A DNA stretch of 64,000 nucleotides. Origin: Ktedonobacter racemifer DSM 44963 (GTDB taxonomy: Bacteria; Chloroflexota; Ktedonobacteria; Ktedonobacterales; Ktedonobacteraceae). Positions 10,844 through 18,849 of this stretch are shown here, one piece after another (position 1 is the stretch's first letter; the number at the start of each line of letters is the position of its first letter). The notes beneath the pieces were generated by a model. That model did not search any database. It had not been told where the DNA came from and saw nothing but the letters and a program-made list of their open reading frames with translations. A program made the position numbers and the translations under genes. The DNA lies in contig NZ_ADVG01000003.1 of NCBI RefSeq assembly GCF_000178855.1, positions 558,001 to 622,000 on the forward strand, read 5' to 3'.

Positions 10844-10964
10844 ATCTTTCTCCTTTTCTTCAAGAACCATGTTCCTTCGATGAGTCCTTTACAGGGACCC
10901 TTTCCTCGACTTGGTGTCGCAAAGGTCCTTCTCGTTTCCAGCCCCGAGCCGAGTTGAGAGGCGC

Positions 10965-11765
10965 TCAGCTTGCGGTCTTCTGTCCCGGAACCGTCTCCTG
11001 GCGCTCTCGCTCCAGCAAGGTGAGCAACAGTCGAATGCGCACGTCTAGCTGGCTAGCCAACTGATCGAAGACCTGTTGTCGCTCCGCTTCCGATCCTTCT
11101 GCTTTCGTAGGGTCGGGCAAACTCCAATGAATCGGCGACGAGTCTAGCCAGGTGGGACACCGCTCGCGAACCCGATCACAGAGCGTGATCACGCGATCAA
11201 ACGGCTGGCCCACAAACATCTCTAAGGATTTGGGCACGGACTGGCTCATCTGGACGCCCCATCGGGCAAGCGTGCGGATCGCCAACGGATTAACTGCTTG
11301 GGCAGGATGACTACCGGCACTCAACGCCTGGACCTGTCCCTGGCTCAGGTGACCCACCAGCGCCTCGGCCATCTGAGAGCGGGCGCTGTTGCTTGTACAG
11401 AGAAACAGGAGACGCGGTGGAGAACCGTCAAAGTGCCATTGTGTGCGCTGCGCGGGGGGGATCTCTTCCCCAAGGCTCGGATGGAGGCTTGAGGACGCTT
11501 GCAGGTAGAGCGTGTGTAGGCGTTGCAGATCCAGGCTGTAGTAAAACGAGCGTTCATCAGCAGTGCTGCGTCGCTCATGAACCAGACCCGCCTGGCGAAG
11601 CTGGCGTAAGTGGTAGGACACCAAATTGAGTGGCTGCTTTACCTGCGCAACGAGTTCGGCCACACGGTAATCACTCTGTGTGAGCTGTTGGAGTAACGTC
11701 CACCGCAGATCATGCGCCAGCAGTTTCAGCACCGACGGCGCTGGCTGTTCCATCGTCTGCATCAT
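10965..11765 (-). CDS. ArsR repressor fused to thioredoxin-type arsenate reductase
   Basis: 266 residues. Residues 10-90 are an ArsR/SmtB winged helix (SDYRVAELVAQVKQPLNLVS, YHLRQLRQAGLV). From about 115 comes a low-molecular-weight phosphatase/ArsC domain with P-loop CTSNSAR (Cys123, Arg129) and the Asp of SLPDPT (218). Cys196 and Cys203 are spaced exactly like the second and third catalytic cysteines of thioredoxin-coupled ArsC, so it should reduce arsenate to arsenite. Start ATG-ATG follows TGGAGGAAA. Regulator and enzyme in one chain suggests repression of its own promoter with relief by arsenite. No arsenite pump gene is next to it. What the ArsR half senses is inferred from the fusion. 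Confidence 0.88.
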   Translation of the reverse strand: MMQTMEQPAPSVLKLLAHDLRWTLLQQLTQSDYRVAELVAQVKQPLNLVSYHLRQLRQAGLVHERRSTADERSFYYSLDLQRLHTLYLQASSSLHPSLGEEIPPAQRTQWHFDGSPPRLLFLCTSNSARSQMAEALVGHLSQGQVQALSAGSHPAQAVNPLAIRTLARWGVQMSQSVPKSLEMFVGQPFDRVITLCDRVRERCPTWLDSSPIHWSLPDPTKAEGSEAERQQVFDQLASQLDVRIRLLLTLLERERQETVPGQKTAS

Positions 11766-11804
11766 TTTCCTCCAATCTCATTTGAAGCAATCCAATTTAA
11801 GGTA

Positions 11805-11833
11805 AATATACCCCAGTGGGATTGAAAAGTCAA
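11805..11833 (-). promoter_or_regulatory. Promoter of the arsR-arsC fusion
   Basis: TTGACT (11828-11833) and TATATT (11805-11810), 17 bp apart, read leftward toward the start at 11765. An AT-rich imperfect dyad (ATTTGAA ... CAATTTAA, about 11780-11800) overlaps the likely start of transcription and is a candidate operator for the ArsR domain. Confidence 0.65.
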
Positions 11834-12050
11834 GAGAGAAGGTCTGTGGCTCTGGAGGAGACGGCCTCATGGTGGGGTCTCGCGTGAGCCAGCCGCCCAT
11901 GCTTGTAACCACTGATGATCTCGCGGCCGCGCGTTCGGGAAGGGATCAGATCTCGTGAGAACTCATACGCAGCCCTCCCACAACACACGGGACAGTCACC
12001 AGCTGTTCTCTGACCTTGCCTTTTTTTGAGGAGACGTGCTATAGTTCTAT

Positions 12051-12085
12051 TAAATATATTTGCTTCAAATGGAGTTGGATTAAAT
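12051..12085 (+). promoter_or_regulatory. Second ArsR-operator-like sequence
   Basis: TTGCTTCAAATG followed 3 bp later by TTGGA repeats, on the opposite strand, the sequence just upstream of the arsR-arsC start. No intact gene follows it, so it may be the leftover control region of a lost neighbour. The rest of 11834-12325 shows no gene I can support; a 95-codon frame at 11830-12117 (-) contains CPVCC but has no recognised relative. Confidence 0.25.
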
Positions 12086-12325
12086 GGATCATGCATCCGA
12101 GGCAAGGGTCTCTCCAAGAAGAAAGCCCTTCTTTCGGCGAAGCGGAGAGCACAGGGGACGAAAAAGATGTGGTTCCCCCCTATTCGTTCCAGGACCTATC
12201 GTTCAGTTGTGTACGTCAAACAGAAAGGATACCCTCCCTTGACTGTCAACAATCGCTCTATCGTGAGAAACGTATCGACCTACGTTCTTTGGATTCTGGT
12301 TGTGGTTTATGCAGTGGTTAAACTA

Positions 12326-12500
12326 GTCAGTACCCTACGGCTAAAGCCGAGGGCTTGGAGTTGTGTCTGAACTCCACCGCAATTCAGCATACCGTTTCAG
12401 GCGTGCGGCTTTGGCTTCATCGTCCGACACAGAAGGCGCGTACTGACAAGAGGCCCGTTCCTATCCAGTCTTGCCGGATAAGAAGCGTTCGCATCGCAAT
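12326..12500 (-). ncRNA. Candidate omega-RNA at the 3' end of tnpB
   Basis: In tnpB elements the guide RNA is made from the 3' end of the gene and the right end. Here the last codons and the following 90 bases end in a GC-rich hairpin with the GGCTTTAGCC core (12333-12352, read on the minus strand), as expected for such an RNA. The guide would then be the bases just beyond the element, to the left of about 12326. Position is by analogy; the end was not mapped. Confidence 0.4.
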
Positions 12501-13649
12501 GTTTCTTGCACCAACCAGATCGGCATGGAGCGTGTACTGACAATTCTGACAGACGAAGAGCAGGCCCTTGTTGGGTCTATTCTCTTTGCAGGTGTGCCCA
12601 CATTTGGGGCACGCTTGCGAGGTAGAGTTGGCATCGACCTTGATCGCCATACTTCGATGCAAGAGCGCTTTATAGGCAATCATGCTATGCAACTCAGCGA
12701 AGGACCATTTGGAGAAGGTACGATTGGCTTTTCGCTGTTTTGCATTTTTGCCTTTGCGTCGTTTGGTACGCTCTCGAATGTCTGTCAGATGCTCCAGTCC
12801 AATCAAGCTTTGAGGGTGCTGTAGGACAATCCGCTTACTCACGACATGATTGGTATTCTGCTTCAACCGTCTCTCTCGTCCACTGATGGCAACGAGCCTT
12901 CTTGTCGCTGAACGAGTGCCTTTCTTTTGCAGACGTTTTCTCAGTCGTGCGGAGTGGTTTGCCTTGGGGACAATCTGTTTGCCTGAATGGAAGGTGCAAT
13001 CCCCTTGCATCGTCGCCGTGACGGCAAGGTATCGCATCCCCACATCCACTCCGGCGACCTGCTTGTGTGTTTCAGGTGTAGGATCAGCCGTCTCAATTTC
13101 AAGAGAGACAAGGAGGTAAAATTGTTTCTTGGGCTTGTCATACCAGAGTTTCGATGCACCAATCTCCGCTCCACGCTGGATCAATGCCACATGCTTATTG
13201 TAGCCAGTATAGGGCACGATAACACGTCCCTCAAGGGTCAGGATGCTCACCTGCTGCTCTTTCTTGAAGGTGTAGTCTTTCTTGTACTGATAGGTCAACG
13301 TGGGGGAGATGAACTTGGGAGCCTTATCAAGCCCTTTGTAGCGTTTCTTGGTCTTCCCTTCCTTACGATGAACAGCATTGTTCTTGACCTTTGTCCAGAG
13401 GGTTTTATACGAGGCACCAACTTGGCGAGGAACAGAACAGGCCATTTGCGAAGGCAGATGAAAACGGAGGCGGATCTCTTCGTAGGTGGCATCTTGCAAA
13501 CGAACAGCATTGCTCATCTTGCCATGCGCAAAGGCGTACTGGCTCACATAGTTGAGAGAATCCCGATACGCCAGTTGCGTTGTACGTAATGCCTTGAATT
13601 GCTCGGGCGTTGTATTTAATTTGAGTTTCGCTGTTACTACCGTTTGCAT
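12417..13649 (-). CDS. tnpB: TnpB RNA-guided nuclease, apparently intact
   Basis: 410 residues, the usual TnpB size. The RuvC triad is visible as Asp202 (GVDVGMRYLAV), Glu286 (LIGLEHL) and Asp377 (LHADLVGARN). A four-cysteine zinc finger lies between the last two (CPKC at 347-350, CQNC at 367-370). The N-terminal part (KLKLNTTPEQFKAL) is the usual OrfB HTH region. TnpB proteins cut DNA next to a short element-specific motif under guidance of an omega-RNA, helping the element to persist after excision. No disabling change is seen, unlike the second tnpB in this window. Transcript is probably leaderless (see promoter). Confidence 0.92.
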   Translation of the reverse strand: MQTVVTAKLKLNTTPEQFKALRTTQLAYRDSLNYVSQYAFAHGKMSNAVRLQDATYEEIRLRFHLPSQMACSVPRQVGASYKTLWTKVKNNAVHRKEGKTKKRYKGLDKAPKFISPTLTYQYKKDYTFKKEQQVSILTLEGRVIVPYTGYNKHVALIQRGAEIGASKLWYDKPKKQFYLLVSLEIETADPTPETHKQVAGVDVGMRYLAVTATMQGDCTFHSGKQIVPKANHSARLRKRLQKKGTRSATRRLVAISGRERRLKQNTNHVVSKRIVLQHPQSLIGLEHLTDIRERTKRRKGKNAKQRKANRTFSKWSFAELHSMIAYKALLHRSMAIKVDANSTSQACPKCGHTCKENRPNKGLLFVCQNCQYTLHADLVGARNIAMRTLLIRQDWIGTGLLSVRAFCVGR

Positions 13650-13656
13650 ACGCTAA

Positions 13657-13686
13657 ATTATACCATAGTTTTCATCTGACTGTCAA
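13657..13686 (-). promoter_or_regulatory. Consensus promoter of tnpB, leaderless
   Basis: TTGACA (13681-13686) and TATAAT (13657-13662) with an 18-bp spacer, read leftward. The -10 ends only 7 bp before the ATG at 13649, so transcription would begin at or next to the start codon with no ribosome binding site. Confidence 0.75.
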
Positions 13687-13708
13687 CAATACATGAGCAG
13701 ATGAGAGC

Positions 13709-14655
13709 ATGTCTACGGCGTATTCCACCCAAGCCACCGACAAAGGAACGCCGCATTCCTCCCCATGCCTGAAAGGGCAGGGGCATCCTGCGGCGTTTTG
13801 GGTGAATCCAGTGTTTCCACTCCATATTCCCACGGCGATCGGGATTTTGTTCCCGATCATTTTTGGGCTGCTTCATGGAGCCTTGCGCTACAAATGGAGC
13901 AGCATTCTCACCTTTCTTGTCCTTTGTCTGGTCGTCAGTAATCTTATGGAAAACACCAGTATTCTGACTGGCTTTCCGTTTGGTCACTATTATTACACCG
14001 ATGCGTATGGCCCCAAGCTCTTTCAGGTGCCTCTGTTGGTCGGCTTTGCCTACTTCCCCGGCTACCTCGCCTGGGTGCTTGCCACGGTGCTGATTGGTGA
14101 TATTAACCGCAAGTCCAGTGCGTTCACCACGATCGCTGTTCCGTTTATTGCTGCCTTCGGCATGGTCGCCAATGATCTGGGCTTGGATCAACAGTCTCGA
14201 CGATCAATCATGTCTTCATCTGGGAGCAAGGCGGTGGCTACTTCGGGGTGCCATTCACCAACTACGTGGGGTGGCTCTTCACGGCGTATGTGCTCTTCCA
14301 ATTGTTTGCCCTCTTCCTGCGTTTTCGTAGGACTGACAGCAAAGAGGAGGCGTCGGCCTTTCCCAAGTCGTACTACGCTCAGGCGATCATCATGTTTGCT
14401 GTGGTTGGGTTGGCATATGTTGTGGTCTATCTGTCAGGCAGCGGCGATACGCTGGTCACTGACGCGATGGGGGTGGTCTGGCATACCAGAAGCATTGCTG
14501 AGGCGGAAGCTACTGTCAGCATCTTTACGATGATCTTCGTGGCAGCTTTATCAACCGTGAAACTGCTTCAAAGGTCAGCCGCTGTGACTTTCACATCAGT
14601 TGAAACAGGATCAGGCAAAACAGCCGCCAGGGAAAGCTCTCCAGCGTTGAAATAA
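13709..14655 (+). pseudogene. Carotenoid biosynthesis (CruF/DUF422-like) membrane protein, frameshifted
   Basis: Multi-pass membrane protein of about 315 residues in two frames. The first frame has helices such as IPTAIGILFPIIFGLLHG, the conserved NLMENTSILTGFPFGHYYYTD, and YFPGYLAWVLATVLIG. One base appears missing near 14190 (expected LDP, read LDQ). The other frame then resumes as VSTINHVFIWEQGGGYFG and VPFTNYVGWLFTAYVLFQLF and runs to 14655. These blocks match the DUF422/CruF group of carotenoid 1',2'-hydratases and related proteins. Whether the cell still makes it depends on whether the indel is real. Starts 60 bp from the divergent tnpB gene. Confidence 0.8.
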
Positions 14656-14690
14656 CAAGGGAGCTTTGGAAGTCACGCTTTTGTCCATTT

Positions 14691-14752
14691 GGGAATTTCA
14701 TGGGCCTGGCACAGATTTGGAGCATCATGCGCGTCAGATCCATGAAATTCCC
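14691..14752. repeat. Perfect 13-bp inverted repeat
   Basis: GGGAATTTCATGG (14691-14703) and its exact complement (14740-14752), 36 bp apart, just past the end of the carotenoid gene. Could be a weak bidirectional terminator or a protein site; no T-run follows. Confidence 0.5.
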
Positions 14753-14819
14753 CCAACGATCCCACTACTTAAGATGCCACCATGTCCTCTTTTTGGGAGG
14801 CAAAATGATGTATATGTTG

Positions 14820-15656
14820 TCAGACCTGGGCGCGGAGGAAGGCCAGGACGAGACGGTTGAACTCGGCAGGTTGTTCCAGGTTGGGGAAGTGGGCGGTGCC
14901 GCTGATCGTGGCTTTGCGCGCACGCTTGATATGGGTCGTCATATAGTGGGAGCCGGCGAGAATGTTGCGGTCATCGAGATCTCCTACAATAATCAGGGTT
15001 GGGACATGGATCTCTTCCAGGCGTTCCACGGCGGGCGGTTGTAGCTCCTGCTCGGATACGCGGTTGAAGAAGGCGACTTTATTAGCCATGGCGACACGGT
15101 TCATGGCTTCGACGCGCTGGATAAGGGCAGGTGGGAAGTGATCGATCCGGCGCTGCACACCAATGAGCCAGTAGCGCGTCTCAAGATCGGCGGCGCGCTT
15201 GATATTTCCGGCGCGTACTGCGGCCACGTGCTCCTCCAATAGGGTTTGCGCGGAGGCATCCTCTATATGATATTCATAGCCATTGGGGGTACTGGCTACC
15301 ACGGTCAGGGAGCGCACACGCTGGGGATAGGCCAGGGCAAAATCCAGGATGGCGCACCCTCCCATGGAGCAGCCTACCAGGTGCGCGGACTCAATATGCA
15401 GGTAGTCCAACAAAGCATGGAGGTCCTGGTAGTGTGCATACGTGCCTTCCACCAGTGGGGTCTCGCCAAAGCCGCGCAGGTCATAGCGCACGGCCTGGTA
15501 GGTGGCGGCAAAGCTAGCAAACTGCTCGCTCCACATGCTTTTATCGGTGATGCCGTCGTGCAGGAAGACGACTGGCTGGCCCGTGCCTGCGATCTCATAG
15601 GAGAAACGTGTGCCATTCAGCGTGGCAAAGCCTACGCGTCCGTGCTCCTCGCTCAT
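14820..15656 (-). CDS. Alpha/beta hydrolase
   Basis: 278 residues. Oxyanion region PVVFLHDGITDKSMW, nucleophile elbow GCSMGG with Ser97, acid in IIVGDLDDRN (about 226-229) and His256 in GTAHFPNLEQP complete a catalytic triad in the expected order. No signal peptide, so cytoplasmic. The overall pattern (RYDLRGFGET, ALLDYLHIESAHLVG) is like 3-oxoadipate enol-lactonase or haloperoxidase-type hydrolases, but the substrate cannot be assigned. Stand-alone gene with a modest GTGAGG ribosome site. Confidence 0.85.
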   Translation of the reverse strand: MSEEHGRVGFATLNGTRFSYEIAGTGQPVVFLHDGITDKSMWSEQFASFAATYQAVRYDLRGFGETPLVEGTYAHYQDLHALLDYLHIESAHLVGCSMGGCAILDFALAYPQRVRSLTVVASTPNGYEYHIEDASAQTLLEEHVAAVRAGNIKRAADLETRYWLIGVQRRIDHFPPALIQRVEAMNRVAMANKVAFFNRVSEQELQPPAVERLEEIHVPTLIIVGDLDDRNILAGSHYMTTHIKRARKATISGTAHFPNLEQPAEFNRLVLAFLRAQV

Positions 15657-16001
15657 AGGTTGTTCCTCACTTTCCTTCTAACGGCCTTCTGGCTTTTAGC
15701 ATAGCACAAATATGGCTCAGGCAACAAAAAATCCGACTGCGCTGCATCGCCCCACGTATCATAGTGCTCCATCAAACTTCGATTGACGGATTTTGGCGAG
15801 AGGCGAAAAGCCAAATTGAGCCAGAGTTTTGCATCAAATGAAGCTTGATAGAGCACGATGGGATGGAGCGCAAAAATGTGAATCACGCCCTGGCGCGAAA
15901 TTTCGCTTGACAAGAAGGCTGAGTATCTGGTATTCTAGGCTCTAGTAGATAAGAAAAAGGCCCTTGAGCCCAGATGGCTCAAAGATTGAAAGGAGCGTGC
16001 C
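15657..16001. other. Intergenic stretch without a supported gene
   Basis: An 86-codon open frame (15653-15913, minus strand) has no recognisable domain and no ribosome site, and I do not support it as a gene. The right part leads into the AAGGAG-preceded short ORF at 16002. Confidence 0.6.
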
Positions 16002-16079
16002 ATGATGCGCAAAGAAATCATGTCGTATCAACTGCATCGCGTCTCCGAGAGGGCCATTGCTGCTAGCTGGCGTCTATAA
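16002..16079 (+). CDS. Short leader-peptide-like ORF
   Basis: 25 codons beginning ATG-ATG and ending TAA, with a strong AAGGAG (15990-15995) 6 bp upstream. No known relative. It is followed within 130 bp by two hairpins (AAGACCA ... TGGTCTTTTTT around 16096-16139, and the terminator at 16150) and then by the RIO kinase gene. That arrangement (ribosome site, tiny ORF, alternative hairpins, gene) is what a translation-coupled attenuator looks like. It could also be an independent small protein or chance. Confidence 0.4.
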   Translation: MMRKEIMSYQLHRVSERAIAASWRL

Positions 16080-16149
16080 GCCAGCGTCGAGATAAGACCA
16101 TAAACTGACAGGCCACCTCGTGAAGGTTGGTCTTTTTTATTGTGTGAAA

Positions 16150-16184
16150 AGAGGCCATGAGCGTGATGCTCATGGCCTCTTTTC
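16150..16184 (+). terminator. Strong intrinsic terminator or attenuator hairpin
   Basis: AGAGGCCATGAGC, loop GTGAT, GCTCATGGCCTCT: a 13-bp perfect stem followed by TTTT. It lies about 95 bp before the RIO kinase start, so transcripts from upstream would end here unless read through. A further small hairpin (TCCAAGC-AA-GCTTGGA) lies at about 16212. Confidence 0.8.
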
Positions 16185-16276
16185 GTTGTGAGCGCTTTGT
16201 CTGGGGAACAGAGTCCAAGCAAGCTTGGACCCTACACCTGATTGGGTGGACCAGCATAGGCACTCTGAAATAAGAG

Positions 16277-17167
16277 GTGACACATGCACAACTTTCTAAA
16301 CAACCACAACAACCACAACAAACAGCCTTTGTCTACATATATAAGCATAAGGAGCAAGCATTGTCTAAGCGAAAATTGTTACGCGCACTCGAAGAGCAGG
16401 AAGAACTAGAAGCCTTACAAGAGCAGGCCCAGGAGGCGGCGGACCCCATTCAGACATCGCTAGATTCTTTCTTCGCAGACGGCCTGATTAGCGAGATCCT
16501 ACATGTTGTGAAAAGTGGCAAGGAGGCGACCGTCTATTGCTGTCGCGCTCATCCCTCGCAGGATGTTCCCTATATCGCAGCCAAGGTCTACCGCCCGCGC
16601 AATAATCGCGGCTTCAAGAACGACTCTGTCTACCAGGAGGGGCGCTACGTCGGCGACCAGCGCATCAAGCGCGCCATGAAGAATAAGTCGGGCGTGGGCC
16701 GCGAGGCCCAATTCAGCATGTGGATCGCACACGAGTTCACAATGCTCAACGGGCTTTATAAGGCAGGTGCCACCATTCCCAGGCCCATCGCCCATAACAG
16801 CAACGCTATCCTGATGGAATACCTGGGCGAGCCCCAGCGGCCTGCGCCCGCCCTCCAGGGTGTACAACTGGCGCCTGACGAGGTATATCCCATCTTCGCC
16901 AACCTGATGGACAACATCCAGCTCTTGCTCAAGCATAACGTTGTACATGGCGACCTCTCGGGCTATAACATCTTGTACTGGCAGGGCAAGGCGACCATCA
17001 TCGACTTTCCCCAGGCGGTCGACCCCCGCTTCAACTCACACGCCTACAACCTGCTACTGCGTGATATCGGCAACATTTGCAAGTATATGACACGCTATGG
17101 CTTGCAAAGGGACTCCACCGAACTCACAAATCGGCTCTGGCACCAGTTCAAAAACTCGCTGCTTTGA
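16277..17167 (+). CDS. RIO-family serine protein kinase
   Basis: 296 residues. RIO kinase core: nucleotide loop VKSGKEATVY, ATP-site Lys103 (AAKVYRP), catalytic loop HGDLSGYNIL with Asp226 and Asn231, and metal loop IIDFPQAVDPRFN with Asp243, which is phosphorylated in studied RIO1/RIO2 kinases. The N-terminal 60 residues are Gln/Glu-rich and probably coiled. RIO kinases act in ribosome maturation in eukaryotes and archaea; the bacterial role is not established. The GTG start at 16277 has a poorly placed ribosome site; a TTG near 16361 before SKRKLLRALEEQ is an alternative. Preceded by the leader-like region. Confidence 0.9.
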   Translation: MTHAQLSKQPQQPQQTAFVYIYKHKEQALSKRKLLRALEEQEELEALQEQAQEAADPIQTSLDSFFADGLISEILHVVKSGKEATVYCCRAHPSQDVPYIAAKVYRPRNNRGFKNDSVYQEGRYVGDQRIKRAMKNKSGVGREAQFSMWIAHEFTMLNGLYKAGATIPRPIAHNSNAILMEYLGEPQRPAPALQGVQLAPDEVYPIFANLMDNIQLLLKHNVVHGDLSGYNILYWQGKATIIDFPQAVDPRFNSHAYNLLLRDIGNICKYMTRYGLQRDSTELTNRLWHQFKNSLL

Positions 17168-17357
17168 TCAGTATAATTTTTGGGCTGCGATTGACCTTGA
17201 CTTTCCACACATTTTCAGGTATACTTGTATATAGAATTTGCGAAGGGCCACATCTCTGTGGCCCTTTTTTTTTGCCCTTCTCTTCTCATTCTTCGCCTCA
17301 GGTCTCTGGTAGATGTGGTTGGACTGGTTCGGTCATGGCGCGCATCCCTTTTCTCTT

Positions 17358-18545
17358 CTACTCAGAGGGCGAGATTGCAAGCTGAAACGAGCTCAAAGAG
17401 CTGTATACCTGCCGTAGGCCCTGCCGGTGGAGAGCCATGAGGTCCGTCAGGAGGAAGGTGGCGAGGAACGAGCTGGCTCCTATCAAGCTGAAGGCACACC
17501 AGGCTGGCAGGGGGAGACGTAGGATGTAGTAGGCGCTGATCACGACGATGGGGAAATGGAGCAGGTACCAGTGGAATGAGGCGCTGCTGCTGTATTTGAG
17601 CAGAGGGCATGTCCGGTTCATATGTGTGCTTCCCAGCATCAACAGGGCGATGAGGCTGGACCAGAGGGCGATGCATTGGGTCGCCTGGTAGAGCGTAGAG
17701 TTCAGGGTATAGCGAGGTATCAGCAGTTCGCCGCGTAGGAGTCCCATACACCAGAGGGTCAGGAGGGTTCCGGAGCAGAGCACGCTCAGTGCGAGCGCCT
17801 GACGTCCCTGCTGGCGCAGCATCTGCTGGATAGTGGAATTGGCGAAGAGCACGTAACCATACATATAGATGAGCAGCCAGCAGGAGGCGTCCGCGAGGCT
17901 ACAATACTCAGGGAAGGCCGGAAGCAGGGTGAGACGCGTGAGCAGGAGAGGGAAGGCCAGAGTTAACAGCCCGCCGGGAAAGTTGCCCAGGCGCGCGGTC
18001 CACGCCCACCCTCTAGCACTCCGCAGCAGGAGGCACAAGGGAAGCGTCAGTAGCGAGAAGCCGAAGAGGTACGCCAGGAACCAGAGATGGTGAATATAGA
18101 GAATAATCAGGTACAGTTTCCCTCTGAGCAGGATCTCGCTTAAGAAGTAGGGATAGAAGGCAAAGAGAGAACCTTGATAACTATTATTGCTTACCATCGT
18201 CACATAGGCCTGAAGTGGGAAGAGCAGGACGAAACCAAGTGCAAGTGGCATGAAGAGGCGAGAGAAGCGCTCCCTGACGAACTCGGCTGGCGATTTACGT
18301 TTTAACGCGAACCAGGTACTGGCCCCTGCCAGGAGAAAGTAGAGGGCCATACACCATTGCGCGAGTGCGGGCAGGAAGGCCGCGAGCGCGTCGCTCTGTA
18401 ATCCTGGAGCGTTACGGGCCTGGTAGAGATCATGAAACATCTCTACACAGTGGATCAAGACGACGAACATGAATGCAAGCGTTCTAAGCCAGTCAAAATA
18501 GTATAGTCTTTGCGTTTTCTGTGCTTCTTTATATACAGTATTCAT
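17358..18545 (-). CDS. Acyltransferase-3 family membrane protein
   Basis: 395 residues with about ten membrane helices. Opens YYFDWLRTLAFMFVVLIHCVEMF, the signature first helix of acyltransferase-3 proteins with the conserved His. ALAQWCMALYFLLAG and REFRSRL-like ERFSRLFMPL follow at the family positions. These enzymes acetylate or acylate surface sugars and lipids in the membrane. No partner biosynthesis genes are adjacent. Start at ATG 18545 behind AGGAAG. Confidence 0.85.
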   Translation of the reverse strand: MNTVYKEAQKTQRLYYFDWLRTLAFMFVVLIHCVEMFHDLYQARNAPGLQSDALAAFLPALAQWCMALYFLLAGASTWFALKRKSPAEFVRERFSRLFMPLALGFVLLFPLQAYVTMVSNNSYQGSLFAFYPYFLSEILLRGKLYLIILYIHHLWFLAYLFGFSLLTLPLCLLLRSARGWAWTARLGNFPGGLLTLAFPLLLTRLTLLPAFPEYCSLADASCWLLIYMYGYVLFANSTIQQMLRQQGRQALALSVLCSGTLLTLWCMGLLRGELLIPRYTLNSTLYQATQCIALWSSLIALLMLGSTHMNRTCPLLKYSSSASFHWYLLHFPIVVISAYYILRLPLPAWCAFSLIGASSFLATFLLTDLMALHRQGLRQVYSSLSSFQLAISPSE

Positions 18546-18588
18546 GATATTGCATCTTCCTTTGCAACTACTGCTCTGTTCAGTTTCA

Positions 18589-18849
18589 TTGAAAGGTATT
18601 CATGCCGCCTGCGGCGGCAGGGGAAAGGGTCGCAGAGGGGCTGACGCCCCTCTTCACTCCCCACTTCGCAGGTATCAGGTTGAAAGGTATTCATGCCACC
18701 TGCGGCGGCAGGGGAAAGGGTCGCAGAGGGGCTGACGCCCCTCTTCACTCCCCACTTCGCAGGTATTAGGTTGAAAGGTATTCATGCCACCTGCGGCGGC
18801 AGGGGAAAGGGTCGCAGAGGGGCTGACGCCCCTCTTCACTCCCCACTTT
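18589..18849. repeat. 91-bp direct repeat, 2.9 tandem copies
   Basis: Units start at 18589, 18680 and 18771, each beginning TTGAAAGGTATTCATGCC; the third stops after CCCCACTT at about 18848. Copies differ at only a few positions (for example GCCGCC versus GCCACC). Each unit has a GC-rich half-dyad (CTGCGGCGGCAG) and a strong hairpin GAGGGGC-TGAC-GCCCCTC. The array lies between the acyltransferase start and the kinase at 19041, so it could influence the divergent transcription. No open frame runs consistently through it. Confidence 0.9.

Larger units (their letters stand above)
12326..13690 (-). mobile_element. IS200/IS605-group element carrying tnpB only
   Basis: tnpB without a tnpA beside it. 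The right-end side is marked by a hairpin (12333-12352, GGCTTTAGCC type) downstream of tnpB. The left end lies within about 60 bp upstream of the gene, between tnpB and the divergent carotenoid gene. Exact ends cannot be fixed by eye because these elements lack inverted repeats and target duplications. TGACTGTCAACAAT occurs at both 12240 and 13677. Confidence 0.65.

Noticed and set aside
11830..12117. 95-codon minus-strand frame with a CPVCC motif
   Set aside because: Single cysteine cluster without a partner, runs through the ArsR-like control region; not convincing as a gene.
12016..12370. Two overlapping plus-strand frames of about 100 codons beside the tnpB element
   Set aside because: Neither has a domain, and they overlap each other and the element's right end.
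15653..15913. 86-codon open frame on the minus strand after the alpha/beta hydrolase
   Set aside because: No domain, no ribosome site and no operon logic; open frames of this size are frequent at this GC content.
16096..16139. T-box or other known riboswitch upstream of the RIO kinase
   Set aside because: No T-box sequence or other riboswitch core could be identified; only hairpins and a short ORF are present.
18589..18849. Possible CRISPR array
   Set aside because: The whole 91-bp unit is conserved with no variable spacers, so it is an ordinary tandem repeat.
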